Shown: positions 1-7,627, counted from the first letter of the stretch. The stretch is 10,430 bases of DNA from Chlamydiota bacterium (GCA_003648225.1 QMOL01000071.1:1-10430); one strand, 5' to 3'. The notes: generated by a model not told the origin, from the sequence alone. A program made the numbers and translations.

Positions 1-2006
1 ACATGGATTTCAGAGATTGTTTGAGCAACATCAAAATCGCAATGAATAACGGTATCGTTTTCGGGGCTTATTTCATCAATAAAAATAGCTGCGGCATTCC
101 CCGGACCATAGCTTCCAGCTGTATCGGAATCGAAGAGTGAGGAAAAATTAAATCCACTTTTTATTCCGCCTTTCACAATAGAATTTTCTGTTCCTGAAGC
201 TTGAGCTAAATCATTTGGAGTTGGTTGAATTGGAAGACCGGAAAGGTCATTCACAGAACTCCAATAATATTCATTAGTAATAGTAGCAGAAGGAGGCAGG
301 ATTTTTTCCCCGAGAAGTTGAATTTCAGCGATTTGCATGCTGTTTGCTGCCGCAGAATTTTTTAAAGTTGGGAAAGTAATTAAATATGTTTCATAAACAT
401 TTGTGTTGCTTATCTCAAAAAATGTTCTTTCAAATCTTTTGGAGGGAAGCGTTGTTGTCATATCAGTTACAACATCAAAATATGTAAGACCATTAATTGT
501 ACCGCGAATGGTTATGCTGGCCGGATCGCGTTCCGGCGCGTCGTTAGCTGTAGTCAGAACAATTCCCGTGATAATTGACGGCATAATTGATGGAGTAACT
601 GTAAATCCGGAATTTTCTTTATCAAAATTAAGATATTTAGTGTAAATATTATTATCAACAACATTTTGCGGAATCTCACCCGAAGGCGAATTAGTTGAAG
701 TACCGGTGACATTATTTATCGGTTCGGTAATATCAATTTGTGGTCCCGGCTGTGGAGGAATAGTAGCCGAAGGAGTATTATCGCGCAGCATTTTTTCTAT
801 GTCATAAGTCAGTCGGAGATACCAGTCGCTTGGTAGGTTATAACCGTCAGCATCAAGAGCAAGCCAGTAACCCTGATCCGGAGTTTCAGCTGAAGTTGGA
901 GCGATTTTATAAATCGCGGTTGCTTCATCCACTTCATCGAACATAGCAACATAGAGCATATTCACGCCTGCATCGACGGAATTAAAAGCTTGTTTCCAGA
1001 GGAAATTTCCGCCGTTACGCGGGATTTGATTTTCCGGATTACCGCTTTCGTTGTGAAAAGAATATCCGGGCCAGATTACCGGAGAATAACCAATGCCAAG
1101 GGGATTTACTTCAGTGAGATCAGGAATTATTTTTGAGGTTTGCCAGTTGTCAGCACCACTGTTATTTGAATAACGTCCAACAGTCCATGGACTTATAATA
1201 TCAAACGCGTGATAAACATCTGTCCAAGCTGAATCGGTTCGGGAGTCATTACTCAATGTTCTCCAATATCCCGGGACACCGCCAAAAACAGTAGCTCTGT
1301 ATTTTTCCGGAGCATCTGTTTTAAACCAGTTGATAATACTCAATGCAACGGCAGGGTCGGTAGGTGGATGAACGCCGTTTTTAAAGCCGAAGCCCCAAAT
1401 ACCTACAACCGGTTTACCGTTATGTTTAATATACCTTGAATTATCGGTAAAACCGCTATCGACTAAACCAACCCAGTCATTAGACATTTTCTCCCAGAAA
1501 TCTATTTCTGCGGAACCTGAGATATCATACATAGTAGCCATAACGCGACCATATTCTTCACAACTTGTAAGCAAATTTTGTCTGACGGCTTTCATGTGGT
1601 TAAGATAAGCGGAATCATTAAAAGATTGAATAAACAGTTGAGCGAAAACTCCGTCAATATCATATTCTTTCATCCATTTTACATGACGATTAACCGTTTT
1701 GTATGTTCGACCGGAATATAGTTTCGCGCTTGTTCCGTCCATTGTCATGTCTGTGGCAAACAATTCATCGGCATCGAATTCGGTCATGTCAGGATACATT
1801 TCAACATGTGTATTGGAACCGTTAGGAATGTTGCCGTCTTTTGTCCAGTGATACCAACGGTCAAACGGATTTGCATCCCCCGCGGCGGTAAACCATCCCT
1901 GGTAGCCGCACATAATTTTATTATTTAGCGTAGAAGAATTTACAACATCCGATTTCGAAGTACAAACGGCAAAATAAAATAAAATAAGAGTGTATAAAAA
2001 TTTCAT
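1..2006 (-). CDS. Secreted GH71/GH99-like glycoside hydrolase with discoidin-type domain (C-terminus cut off by window edge)
   Basis: I translated this frame by hand: it is open from ATG at 2006 to the window edge (668 codons, no stop). Residues 1-19 form a hydrophobic signal peptide (MKFLYTLILFYFAV...), so the protein is exported. Residues about 30-400 resemble the GH71/GH99-like family: CGYQGWF at 33-39, a TIM-barrel-like pattern, PVVGIWGFGF at 199-208, and near the barrel end MFDEVDEATAIYK (355-367), whose acidic residues E358 and E361 are the likely catalytic positions by analogy with GH99. After a Pro-rich linker (about 412-430), residues about 445-567 look like an F5/8 type C (discoidin) carbohydrate-binding domain (NIYTKYLNF, LTTANDAPERDPASITIRG). 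A further beta-rich region starts near 570 and is incomplete. The start lies 4 bases after the stop of the upstream gene, so the two are probably co-transcribed; no Shine-Dalgarno is visible. GH99 enzymes act on mannosides, which would suit the GH38 neighbour, but the substrate is not known. The family call is fairly sure, the activity is not. Confidence 0.85.
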   Translation of the reverse strand, partial: MKFLYTLILFYFAVCTSKSDVVNSSTLNNKIMCGYQGWFTAAGDANPFDRWYHWTKDGNIPNGSNTHVEMYPDMTEFDADELFATDMTMDGTSAKLYSGRTYKTVNRHVKWMKEYDIDGVFAQLFIQSFNDSAYLNHMKAVRQNLLTSCEEYGRVMATMYDISGSAEIDFWEKMSNDWVGLVDSGFTDNSRYIKHNGKPVVGIWGFGFKNGVHPPTDPAVALSIINWFKTDAPEKYRATVFGGVPGYWRTLSNDSRTDSAWTDVYHAFDIISPWTVGRYSNNSGADNWQTSKIIPDLTEVNPLGIGYSPVIWPGYSFHNESGNPENQIPRNGGNFLWKQAFNSVDAGVNMLYVAMFDEVDEATAIYKIAPTSAETPDQGYWLALDADGYNLPSDWYLRLTYDIEKMLRDNTPSATIPPQPGPQIDITEPINNVTGTSTNSPSGEIPQNVVDNNIYTKYLNFDKENSGFTVTPSIMPSIITGIVLTTANDAPERDPASITIRGTINGLTYFDVVTDMTTTLPSKRFERTFFEISNTNVYETYLITFPTLKNSAAANSMQIAEIQLLGEKILPPSATITNEYYWSSVNDLSGLPIQPTPNDLAQASGTENSIVKGGIKSGFNFSSLFDSDTAGSYGPGNAAAIFIDEISPENDTVIHCDFDVAQTISEIH

Positions 2007-2010
2007 ATTT

Positions 2011-3624
2011 TTATAATAATTTTTCTTTGTTATAACATAAAGACTCACCCCAAGTCATTAAGACTAAAGGGACATCATATTTTTCAGTAACTTCTTTTCT
2101 AAGATACGTTCTCCAATAAGGTTCCCGATGATCAATTGTGTGCGACAATTCATTTTCGTGCCCCGTAATGACAACATTTGGATTAAAACCTTTTACCACT
2201 CGTGCAATTTGTTCAGTAAAACAATTTGGCATCAGAATATCAATTTTTTGGTGCTTGGATATTTCATCAATCCATTCAAAATCTTTTTGTGTTCCCTGAT
2301 CACCCGTTTGTGAAAAGGAAAATCCATCGGGAGTTGTAACAATATATACGTTATTTTCAAGTTCACCCTGATGACCCGGATAAACAACAACTTTCAATTC
2401 CTGTTTTCCGTTCTGAACCGGAAGAGTTTGTATTGTATGCGAAATTCTTTTTAAATGAGTTATTTCCGGATGAATCGGTTTGCTGTTCCAAGCGCCGGAA
2501 TTAGCGACAACAGGTTTATTTTGATCAATAAAAGATTGAATAATCCATTCATCTGCATGATCATCATGCCAATGGCTTATAAAGAGAGTATCGCATTGTT
2601 TAATAAGTTTTTCCATAATTTTATTTTCAATAGAAAAGCCGTCAATTTCAACAGATTTAGCACGTGTAATATCAAAAGCAATAGTTGCAGTTTTTGTCTT
2701 AACTACAAAAGCGTGATTATAAAGTTTCCAGATACGCGCACCGGAAGCAACTTCTGTATTTACAATTTCATCAATAGCTTTGTTAATCCGGGTTTTAAAA
2801 AAAGATTGAACAGCGGGGCGATGCGGCGCGTAAACATCGTGAAAAATAGAGTCAAGCAGCAATAAAGCAGATTTTCTCTGTTCCGGTTCCGGTATTCCAG
2901 GAGGATATTTTAAAAGCAGTTCGTTGACATAGTCGAGCAGAACTTCATTTTGCCAATCAATGAAATTATTGTCATCTATGTTAAGACCGGGGTTAATCAG
3001 AATGTTTATTTTTTTAATTTCCTTTTCCATATCGTTCTTTAATTTTATCAAATTCTCGAATTTAAAGGAAGTGATACCTGCTTCGGCTGCGGCTTTAACA
3101 TTATCTTCCAGATCATCAATAAAGATAGATTCATCGGCATTAATATTTAATTTTTTCAATGCTTTGAAATAAAAATCTTGCTGAGGTTTTAAATAACCGA
3201 TTTCGTGCGAGAAAGCTGTTCCACTGACAAAATCAAAAATCGGCAGTGCGTCGATCAGATGATTAATATGAGTTTCGTTAGTATTTGAGAGAATAAAAAT
3301 TTTATAATTTTTTGACAATTCCGTTGCAAATTTGATAACGTCTTTTTTACGCGAAAACATTGAACACCAAACGTTTTCAAATTGCTCGATATTCATTTTC
3401 AGCCCGAACTTATTTTTGAGCCTTGAGAAAAATTCCGGCATCGTTATTTTACCGGTTTCAAACAATTCTTGATCATTGCAAATCTTTTTTAAAAATTCAT
3501 TCGGCTCCTTTTTAATGGCCTCTGCCGTTCGCGTATCCATAAATTCAGAGAGCATTGATAAAGCTCTTTCCGGCTGCACAGTAATAAACACATTGCCAAG
3601 ATCAAACAGGATATTTTTGTACAT
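2011..3624 (-). CDS. Fused HAD-superfamily phosphatase and metallo-beta-lactamase-fold hydrolase
   Basis: A 537-aa protein with two hydrolase folds in one frame. Residues 1-200 are a HAD-IA phosphatase of the DLGNV type, as in YihX-like sugar-phosphate phosphatases: motif I FDLGNVF with nucleophile D8, motif II ILSNTNE with S113, motif III Lys K146 in LKPQQDFY, motif IV IFIDDLEDN with D170 and D171. Residues about 225-537 are a metallo-beta-lactamase fold: the HxHxDH metal site reads HWHDDH (H351, H353, D355, H356), followed by YPGHQG with H418, TGDQG with D442, and TGHENELSH with H489. Between the domains lies a helical stretch (about 225-290) that seems to belong to the MBL part. Both active sites look complete. 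No signal peptide is seen, so it is probably cytoplasmic. It sits between the GH38 gene (82-base spacer with a hairpin) and the GH71/99-like gene (4-base gap). No Shine-Dalgarno is seen. The HAD half may dephosphorylate a sugar phosphate released by the pathway; the MBL half has no predictable substrate (a lactone, ester or phosphodiester is possible). Confidence 0.9.
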   Translation of the reverse strand: MYKNILFDLGNVFITVQPERALSMLSEFMDTRTAEAIKKEPNEFLKKICNDQELFETGKITMPEFFSRLKNKFGLKMNIEQFENVWCSMFSRKKDVIKFATELSKNYKIFILSNTNETHINHLIDALPIFDFVSGTAFSHEIGYLKPQQDFYFKALKKLNINADESIFIDDLEDNVKAAAEAGITSFKFENLIKLKNDMEKEIKKINILINPGLNIDDNNFIDWQNEVLLDYVNELLLKYPPGIPEPEQRKSALLLLDSIFHDVYAPHRPAVQSFFKTRINKAIDEIVNTEVASGARIWKLYNHAFVVKTKTATIAFDITRAKSVEIDGFSIENKIMEKLIKQCDTLFISHWHDDHADEWIIQSFIDQNKPVVANSGAWNSKPIHPEITHLKRISHTIQTLPVQNGKQELKVVVYPGHQGELENNVYIVTTPDGFSFSQTGDQGTQKDFEWIDEISKHQKIDILMPNCFTEQIARVVKGFNPNVVITGHENELSHTIDHREPYWRTYLRKEVTEKYDVPLVLMTWGESLCYNKEKLL

Positions 3625-3657
3625 TAATGAGGAATGGATTGTTGGATTACAGAATAA

Positions 3658-3678
3658 CCCGCTTCGACCTGAAGCGGG
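3658..3678. other. Perfect inverted repeat (RNA hairpin) between the GH38 and HAD-MBL genes
   Basis: CCCGCTTC (3658-3665) and GAAGCGGG (3671-3678) form an 8-bp perfect stem around a 5-base loop. In the minus-strand transcript it lies after the GH38 stop codon and about 33 bases before the HAD-MBL start. No T-run follows it on the minus strand, so it is not a classic terminator for the operon. It may act in mRNA processing, stability or partial attenuation, or be a copy of a dispersed palindrome. Confidence 0.6.
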
Positions 3679-3706
3679 AATGTTTATTTTGGTTTTTGTG
3701 CTTTGA

Positions 3707-6526
3707 TTATTGAATTTCCAAAGTTACAATTTTACCCGTTTTTACCGAGACAGGAACTTTATGTTTCGAGATCAATTTGATTTTTTTTCCGCGCTTTTCA
3801 TTCAAATCTGTAAGCCAGGCTTTCTTAACTTCATGTGCGAAAACTAAATTTCCGTTCTGTAATTTATTGGTTGGATTGTAAATTCTTACAATAATTGTTT
3901 CGCGGTCCTCCGTTTTTTTCAACGCGGAAAAACGTAAAGCCGGATTGCTAATCTCAAATAATGATTTTTCCGTGCCGGATAATTCTCCTTTGTGCGCACT
4001 CGTTTGTATCGGCAGTAAAGGCATATTAAATTGTTCCGCGGCGAGCGGAATATTCGCTGTTTGCCAATCTCCTTTATGCGGTTTTATCGCATAACTTAAT
4101 TTGTGATATCCAAAACATTGACCGCCTTTCTGCGACGGATACTCTGTTCCAACGCGTTCGGTCGGTATCCAATTTTTGCATGACCTTATTAATGTTAACG
4201 CGACAGTTCGCTTATTTGTTTCAAGCACTTCAAATTCGGTTAATGAATTAGTTAAAAACGCGACACCGTTTTTGTTATCACTCACATCAACAAAATTATT
4301 CATTGGTAATGTTGCCATATCAGGCCAAACGGTTCCTGCCGCCGGTCCGCGCATTGGTTTTACAGGCCGTTTATCAACAATGAAATGCCCACCGGCATTA
4401 GAGAACTTCGCTCCGGAAATTCCCGTCGGAAACATCGCTCTTAAACAATGATCCTGATGTCGATTTTCAAATTCAACATTTACTTCTATCTGCTTTTCTC
4501 CTGCACAAAGAGTTACAGAAGCTTTAATGATTAAATCAGTTTCTTTATCACCTCTTCTTTGTTGATCGGGAATTACACGATCCGGCAATGTCATTAAAAC
4601 TTCACTGACAATTGTTGCTTGAAGCGCGCCACTTTCTTCACTCCAGATTTTAGCTTTGCACGCGAGAGAATTATATACTCGGTCATACATTGGTCTTCTG
4701 TTCACCCAATAAGTTCCCATTTCGCCTCTGTCTTCGAAATAATTTAAATTTTCAAAAACTTTTTTCGTTGTTTTATCGGTAAGATTAAATGTCCCATTAG
4801 AATTAAATTCCACACGCAAAAATTCATTTTCCAATACATTTGGCTCTTTTATTAATCGCGTTTCCGGTTTGGCATCAATATCATTCCAAATAACTCCCTT
4901 TTTATTTTTCTTGAGATCGATTTTGCCAACGCGGAATACTTTATAGCCGCCGGCGGGAATTTCTCCCGTCTTAAAGAAAAGTTTATGACGGTTGCAGTAA
5001 AACGGTCGTGTTCGCGTATGTATTTCCGCGACGCAGTAAAGTTTTTCTTCCATTCCTTCCCATTGAGTACTGACAGGATTGTTTTTCGCGTCATAAACCT
5101 GTAAACCGTTTTGATCGGGAAAATCTTTCGGCATATTTACCCACGCTTCAATTACACAACCATGCGAATATGGCAGGGGATTAAAAACGGTAATGAGTAT
5201 ATCCCCGTCTTTAAATTTTCTCATATCTATTTTTACAATTAAGTTTCTAAGCGTCTTTTCAATTACCGTGTTCGCGATATCAACAACTTGATTTAAACGT
5301 GCTTCATTATCATCGGCGGTTCTATCTTGCGTAACGCCGTTAATTGAATCATGCGGATGTGATTCAAGCAAAAGCTTCCAAGCAGACTTTATAAAATGCT
5401 CAGGAAATTTCGTGCCGTGCAGCGCGGCAAGATTAGCCATTGGTTCCGCGAAACGAATAAGCATATTTTGCGCTTTTTTATTAAGAATTTTTAAATAAAG
5501 ACGAGAAGCCAAAGCGTTGGCGGTCATTTTTATCGCTGGTCCGTCTCTTAATTCGCCTTCAACAACATTTAATTTTTTGCGGTCGATTTCCTTGTTCATA
5601 ACTTTAACAAAATCAGCCATTGAAGTTTGCACCCATTTTCTTTTCTTTTTATCATTTTTATTCAAAAAATCAATAAGCTCGGGCATCATCTTTTGATATG
5701 CTGTGTAGTCACAGCCGTTCATCATAAGCCTATGATTTTTGATTACACTATCAGCGGTTGTTTCCCACAATTCATCAATTAGTTCTTGCGTAATGAGTTC
5801 AAATCCCCATTTTTTCGGAGTGTCCAGCATAAAATGGTCCTGCTCCATTTTTTCTTTATCAGCTCTGTGATATGCCGTATAAGCTTTTGAGTAATCGTAA
5901 TTCCATTCCTGATTAGCGTAATTAACGCCAAACAAAACCGATAAATGGAAACCAAGATAAAAATTCTGCCTGCCTAACTCGCCGAAACGTGTTGCTAATA
6001 ATTCCGTTCCGTCAGGCGCACGCCAGATAAATTCAGATTTCGGTGCGCGTTCGGGACGAACGCGCTTGCCTATCATTGCTGTTTCTATTCCAAAGCCGTT
6101 GTAAATTTGCGGCAATTGTGCAGTTTGTCCCCATCCAAACGAAGTGTAACCTACATCGAGCGCTTTGCCGAATTCTCTGCAAAGCCGATTGCCCCACAAT
6201 AAATTTCTAACTAATGCTTCGCCGTCAACAGGATATTCGTCCGGCAATGTAAACCAAGGACCTATGAGTAATTTTCCTGATTCAACTAATTTTTGAATTT
6301 GCTCTTTATTTTCGGGACGAAATTCAAGATAATCTAATACCGGAGCCACTTGACCGTCTAATAAAAATGATTGACAAGTTCCTGATTCTAATTCTTCAAT
6401 TAGTTCGTCTATAAAATCAATGAGCATATTTTTAGTTTCCCAAATTGGATATCGCCATTCGCGATCCCAATGTGTATGATTTACAATATGAGCAATTTTC
6501 TTCTCTGTTTTTTTCGTTTTTGCCAT
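3707..6526 (-). CDS. GH38-family alpha-mannosidase-like protein lacking the usual nucleophile Asp
   Basis: A 939-aa protein, within the usual length range of bacterial GH38 alpha-mannosidases and mannosylglycerate hydrolases. N-terminal catalytic domain motifs are clear: HTHWDREW at 17-24 (zinc ligands H19 and D21), FLLDGQ at 54-59, GPWFTLPDEYPVDGEALVRN at 89-108, LMMNGCDY at 267-274 (D273), and ESHPHDSINGVTQD at 388-401 (H392, D393). About 560-800 is the large beta-sandwich C-terminal part of the family. The oddity is residues 126-141, GYTSFGWGQTAQLPQI: in active members this segment reads GY-x-PDSFGH-x-AQLPQI, and its Asp is both nucleophile and zinc ligand. Here F130 occupies that position. 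The rest of the segment aligns without a gap, so a frameshift is unlikely. No signal peptide, so probably cytoplasmic. It lies 101 bases after the HAD gene, a spacer filled by 7-bp repeats, and has no Shine-Dalgarno site. It could be an inactive or altered-mechanism paralogue; the family call is secure, mannosidase activity is not. Confidence 0.9.
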   Translation of the reverse strand: MAKTKKTEKKIAHIVNHTHWDREWRYPIWETKNMLIDFIDELIEELESGTCQSFLLDGQVAPVLDYLEFRPENKEQIQKLVESGKLLIGPWFTLPDEYPVDGEALVRNLLWGNRLCREFGKALDVGYTSFGWGQTAQLPQIYNGFGIETAMIGKRVRPERAPKSEFIWRAPDGTELLATRFGELGRQNFYLGFHLSVLFGVNYANQEWNYDYSKAYTAYHRADKEKMEQDHFMLDTPKKWGFELITQELIDELWETTADSVIKNHRLMMNGCDYTAYQKMMPELIDFLNKNDKKKRKWVQTSMADFVKVMNKEIDRKKLNVVEGELRDGPAIKMTANALASRLYLKILNKKAQNMLIRFAEPMANLAALHGTKFPEHFIKSAWKLLLESHPHDSINGVTQDRTADDNEARLNQVVDIANTVIEKTLRNLIVKIDMRKFKDGDILITVFNPLPYSHGCVIEAWVNMPKDFPDQNGLQVYDAKNNPVSTQWEGMEEKLYCVAEIHTRTRPFYCNRHKLFFKTGEIPAGGYKVFRVGKIDLKKNKKGVIWNDIDAKPETRLIKEPNVLENEFLRVEFNSNGTFNLTDKTTKKVFENLNYFEDRGEMGTYWVNRRPMYDRVYNSLACKAKIWSEESGALQATIVSEVLMTLPDRVIPDQQRRGDKETDLIIKASVTLCAGEKQIEVNVEFENRHQDHCLRAMFPTGISGAKFSNAGGHFIVDKRPVKPMRGPAAGTVWPDMATLPMNNFVDVSDNKNGVAFLTNSLTEFEVLETNKRTVALTLIRSCKNWIPTERVGTEYPSQKGGQCFGYHKLSYAIKPHKGDWQTANIPLAAEQFNMPLLPIQTSAHKGELSGTEKSLFEISNPALRFSALKKTEDRETIIVRIYNPTNKLQNGNLVFAHEVKKAWLTDLNEKRGKKIKLISKHKVPVSVKTGKIVTLEIQ

Positions 6527-6533
6527 GATGGTT

Positions 6534-6645
6534 TATTTAGTTATTGGTATTCGGTATTCAATGTTCGATGTTCATTTTTATGTTGATTGAAAAAGGTTTC
6601 CTAATTTCAAATTTCAATTTTCAAGTTTCAATTTATTATTTCAAG
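6534..6645. repeat. Degenerate 7-bp tandem array filling the spacer between the HAD and GH38 genes
   Basis: Read on the + strand, sixteen consecutive 7-base units keep one phase from 6534 to 6645. Well-matched units include TATTCGG (6548), TATTCAA (6555), TGTTCGA (6562), TGTTCAT (6569), ATTTCAA (6604 and 6611), TTTTCAA (6618) and GTTTCAA (6625); the rough consensus is NNTTCRA. The middle units (about 6576-6603) are poor matches. The array begins 8 bases from the GH38 start codon and runs across the stop codon of the HAD gene at 6628-6630, so the last few HAD codons and the stop are themselves made of repeat units. In the mRNA it forms most of the GH38 leader. I do not know a named family for it. 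Confidence 0.7.
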
Positions 6646-7581
6646 CATTTGATCAAAATTATCACAAAAATCCGAGCATAAACTTTTTAATCCTGATTGA
6701 ATTATGTTCCCACCAGACATTCCGAGGCACGAAAAGCCGGCAAGTCTGACCGAGCAAACTCCTGCTCCGCTGTCTTCCATTCCGACGACCGAATGTCTGT
6801 CGGAGAAATCTATACCGAGCCCCACTTTCGCCGTTTCAGCGTAAAGCCACGGGTGCGGCTTCGCCTGTAATTCACCGAGCGTGCCTGACGCGCCTTTTTG
6901 CAAAGGGAATCCTGCGGAAATAATCGCGTCATAAAATTCTGCCGGGTTGCCCATCTCTAAAGTTCTGAATGCGGCAACAATTTCCGGCCACGCTTTTTCA
7001 TAAAGACCTGACGTAACCAATCCGATTTTTATTTTTCTTTCTTTAAGGGCATACAGAAAATCTTTTAAACCTTCCACAGGAACAAAAGCGTTTTCCTTTC
7101 CTCGCCCTTCAAGAATTTTTTTCATTTCACGGCGGGTGTTCCGCATATAATGCGCCCGGGCTTCTTCAAGCGGTTTATCCGGGCAATATTTTTTGATGCA
7201 GTATTCAAGATGTTCGGAAACGCTGTGTCCTGAAACGAAAGGCAAATCATCATCTTCAAGTTGAAATGCCGGATTATCCAACAAATTAGCGGTAGATTGT
7301 TCAATAATCCAAATCCAGAAATCTTCGCTGCGCACACTTGTGCCGTCTAAATCCATTAAAACAGCTTTAACCGGTTTCTCTATTTTAACAGTTAGAACAG
7401 GATAAAATGCGGGATAGCCTAATGCGGATCTTACAAATGCCATTGTTTGATCTTCAAGGAAAATAAACTCCACCTTTTTATCCTTAGAAAGTAAAATTTG
7501 TTCAACGCCGTTTTTTCCGACAGTAAAATATCCGTCGCCGCCAATTGCAAGTTTTTCAAAATCTTCGTGATTAATATTCAT
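6628..7581 (-). CDS. HAD-superfamily hydrolase (phosphoglucomutase/phosphatase-like) with an N-terminal extension
   Basis: A 317-aa protein. The HAD core begins at about residue 71: motif I VLMDLDGT with nucleophile D77 and acid/base D79, a helical cap about 85-165, motif II LVTSG with T190, motif III Lys in AKPHPWLY (K241), motif IV GMEDSGAGV with E269 and D270. The order and the GMEDSGAG motif match the beta-phosphoglucomutase/phosphatase branch, so the substrate is probably a sugar phosphate. Residues 1-70 precede the HAD core and are not recognised; they look like a small beta-rich domain (IGGDGYFTVG, KVEFIFLED). The first ATG of the frame is used; no downstream in-frame start would keep this extension. 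It is the first gene of the minus-strand unit, with a promoter candidate about 50 bases upstream, and has no Shine-Dalgarno: three 7-bp repeat units sit before the start. Cytoplasmic, since no signal peptide is seen. Confidence 0.88.
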   Translation of the reverse strand: MNINHEDFEKLAIGGDGYFTVGKNGVEQILLSKDKKVEFIFLEDQTMAFVRSALGYPAFYPVLTVKIEKPVKAVLMDLDGTSVRSEDFWIWIIEQSTANLLDNPAFQLEDDDLPFVSGHSVSEHLEYCIKKYCPDKPLEEARAHYMRNTRREMKKILEGRGKENAFVPVEGLKDFLYALKERKIKIGLVTSGLYEKAWPEIVAAFRTLEMGNPAEFYDAIISAGFPLQKGASGTLGELQAKPHPWLYAETAKVGLGIDFSDRHSVVGMEDSGAGVCSVRLAGFSCLGMSGGNIIQSGLKSLCSDFCDNFDQMLEIIN

Positions 7582-7585
7582 GGGA

Positions 7586-7606
7586 TAGTTAATAGTTAAT
7601 AGTTAT
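7586..7606. repeat. Three tandem 7-bp units before the HAD start codon
   Basis: TAGTTAA (7586-7592), TAGTTAA (7593-7599) and TAGTTAT (7600-7606) on the + strand; in the mRNA of the HAD gene they read as AACTATT-type units ending 4 bases before the ATG. They lie in the predicted 5' leader, where a ribosome binding site would normally be. The unit length equals that of the array at 6534-6645, although the base sequence differs. Confidence 0.75.
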
Positions 7607-7627
7607 GCTCAAGTTTTATTTTGAGTT

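Noticed and set aside
403..645. 80-codon open frame on +
   Set aside because: It is antisense to the discoidin-domain part of the GH71/99-like gene, whose translation is family-consistent; no ribosome binding site or recognisable protein.
1950..2006. Lipoprotein signal in the GH71/99-like protein (Cys at residue 15)
   Set aside because: FAVC does not fit the usual lipobox, with Val directly before Cys; an ordinary signal peptide is as likely.
1618..2812. Repeated AAAGATTGAA near 1620, 2530 and 2803
   Set aside because: Each copy encodes QSF-type residues in different proteins; a short AT-rich word shared by codon use.
2128..3172. Several + strand open frames of 61-136 codons
   Set aside because: They are antisense shadows of the HAD-MBL gene, with composition typical of reverse-strand AT-rich coding DNA.
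4852..5094. 80-codon minus-strand frame inside the GH38 gene
   Set aside because: It is an alternate frame of the GH38 coding region with no independent start signal.
6534..6645. Possible CRISPR array
   Set aside because: Units are 7 bases, contiguous and degenerate; there are no repeat-spacer units of CRISPR length and no cas genes.
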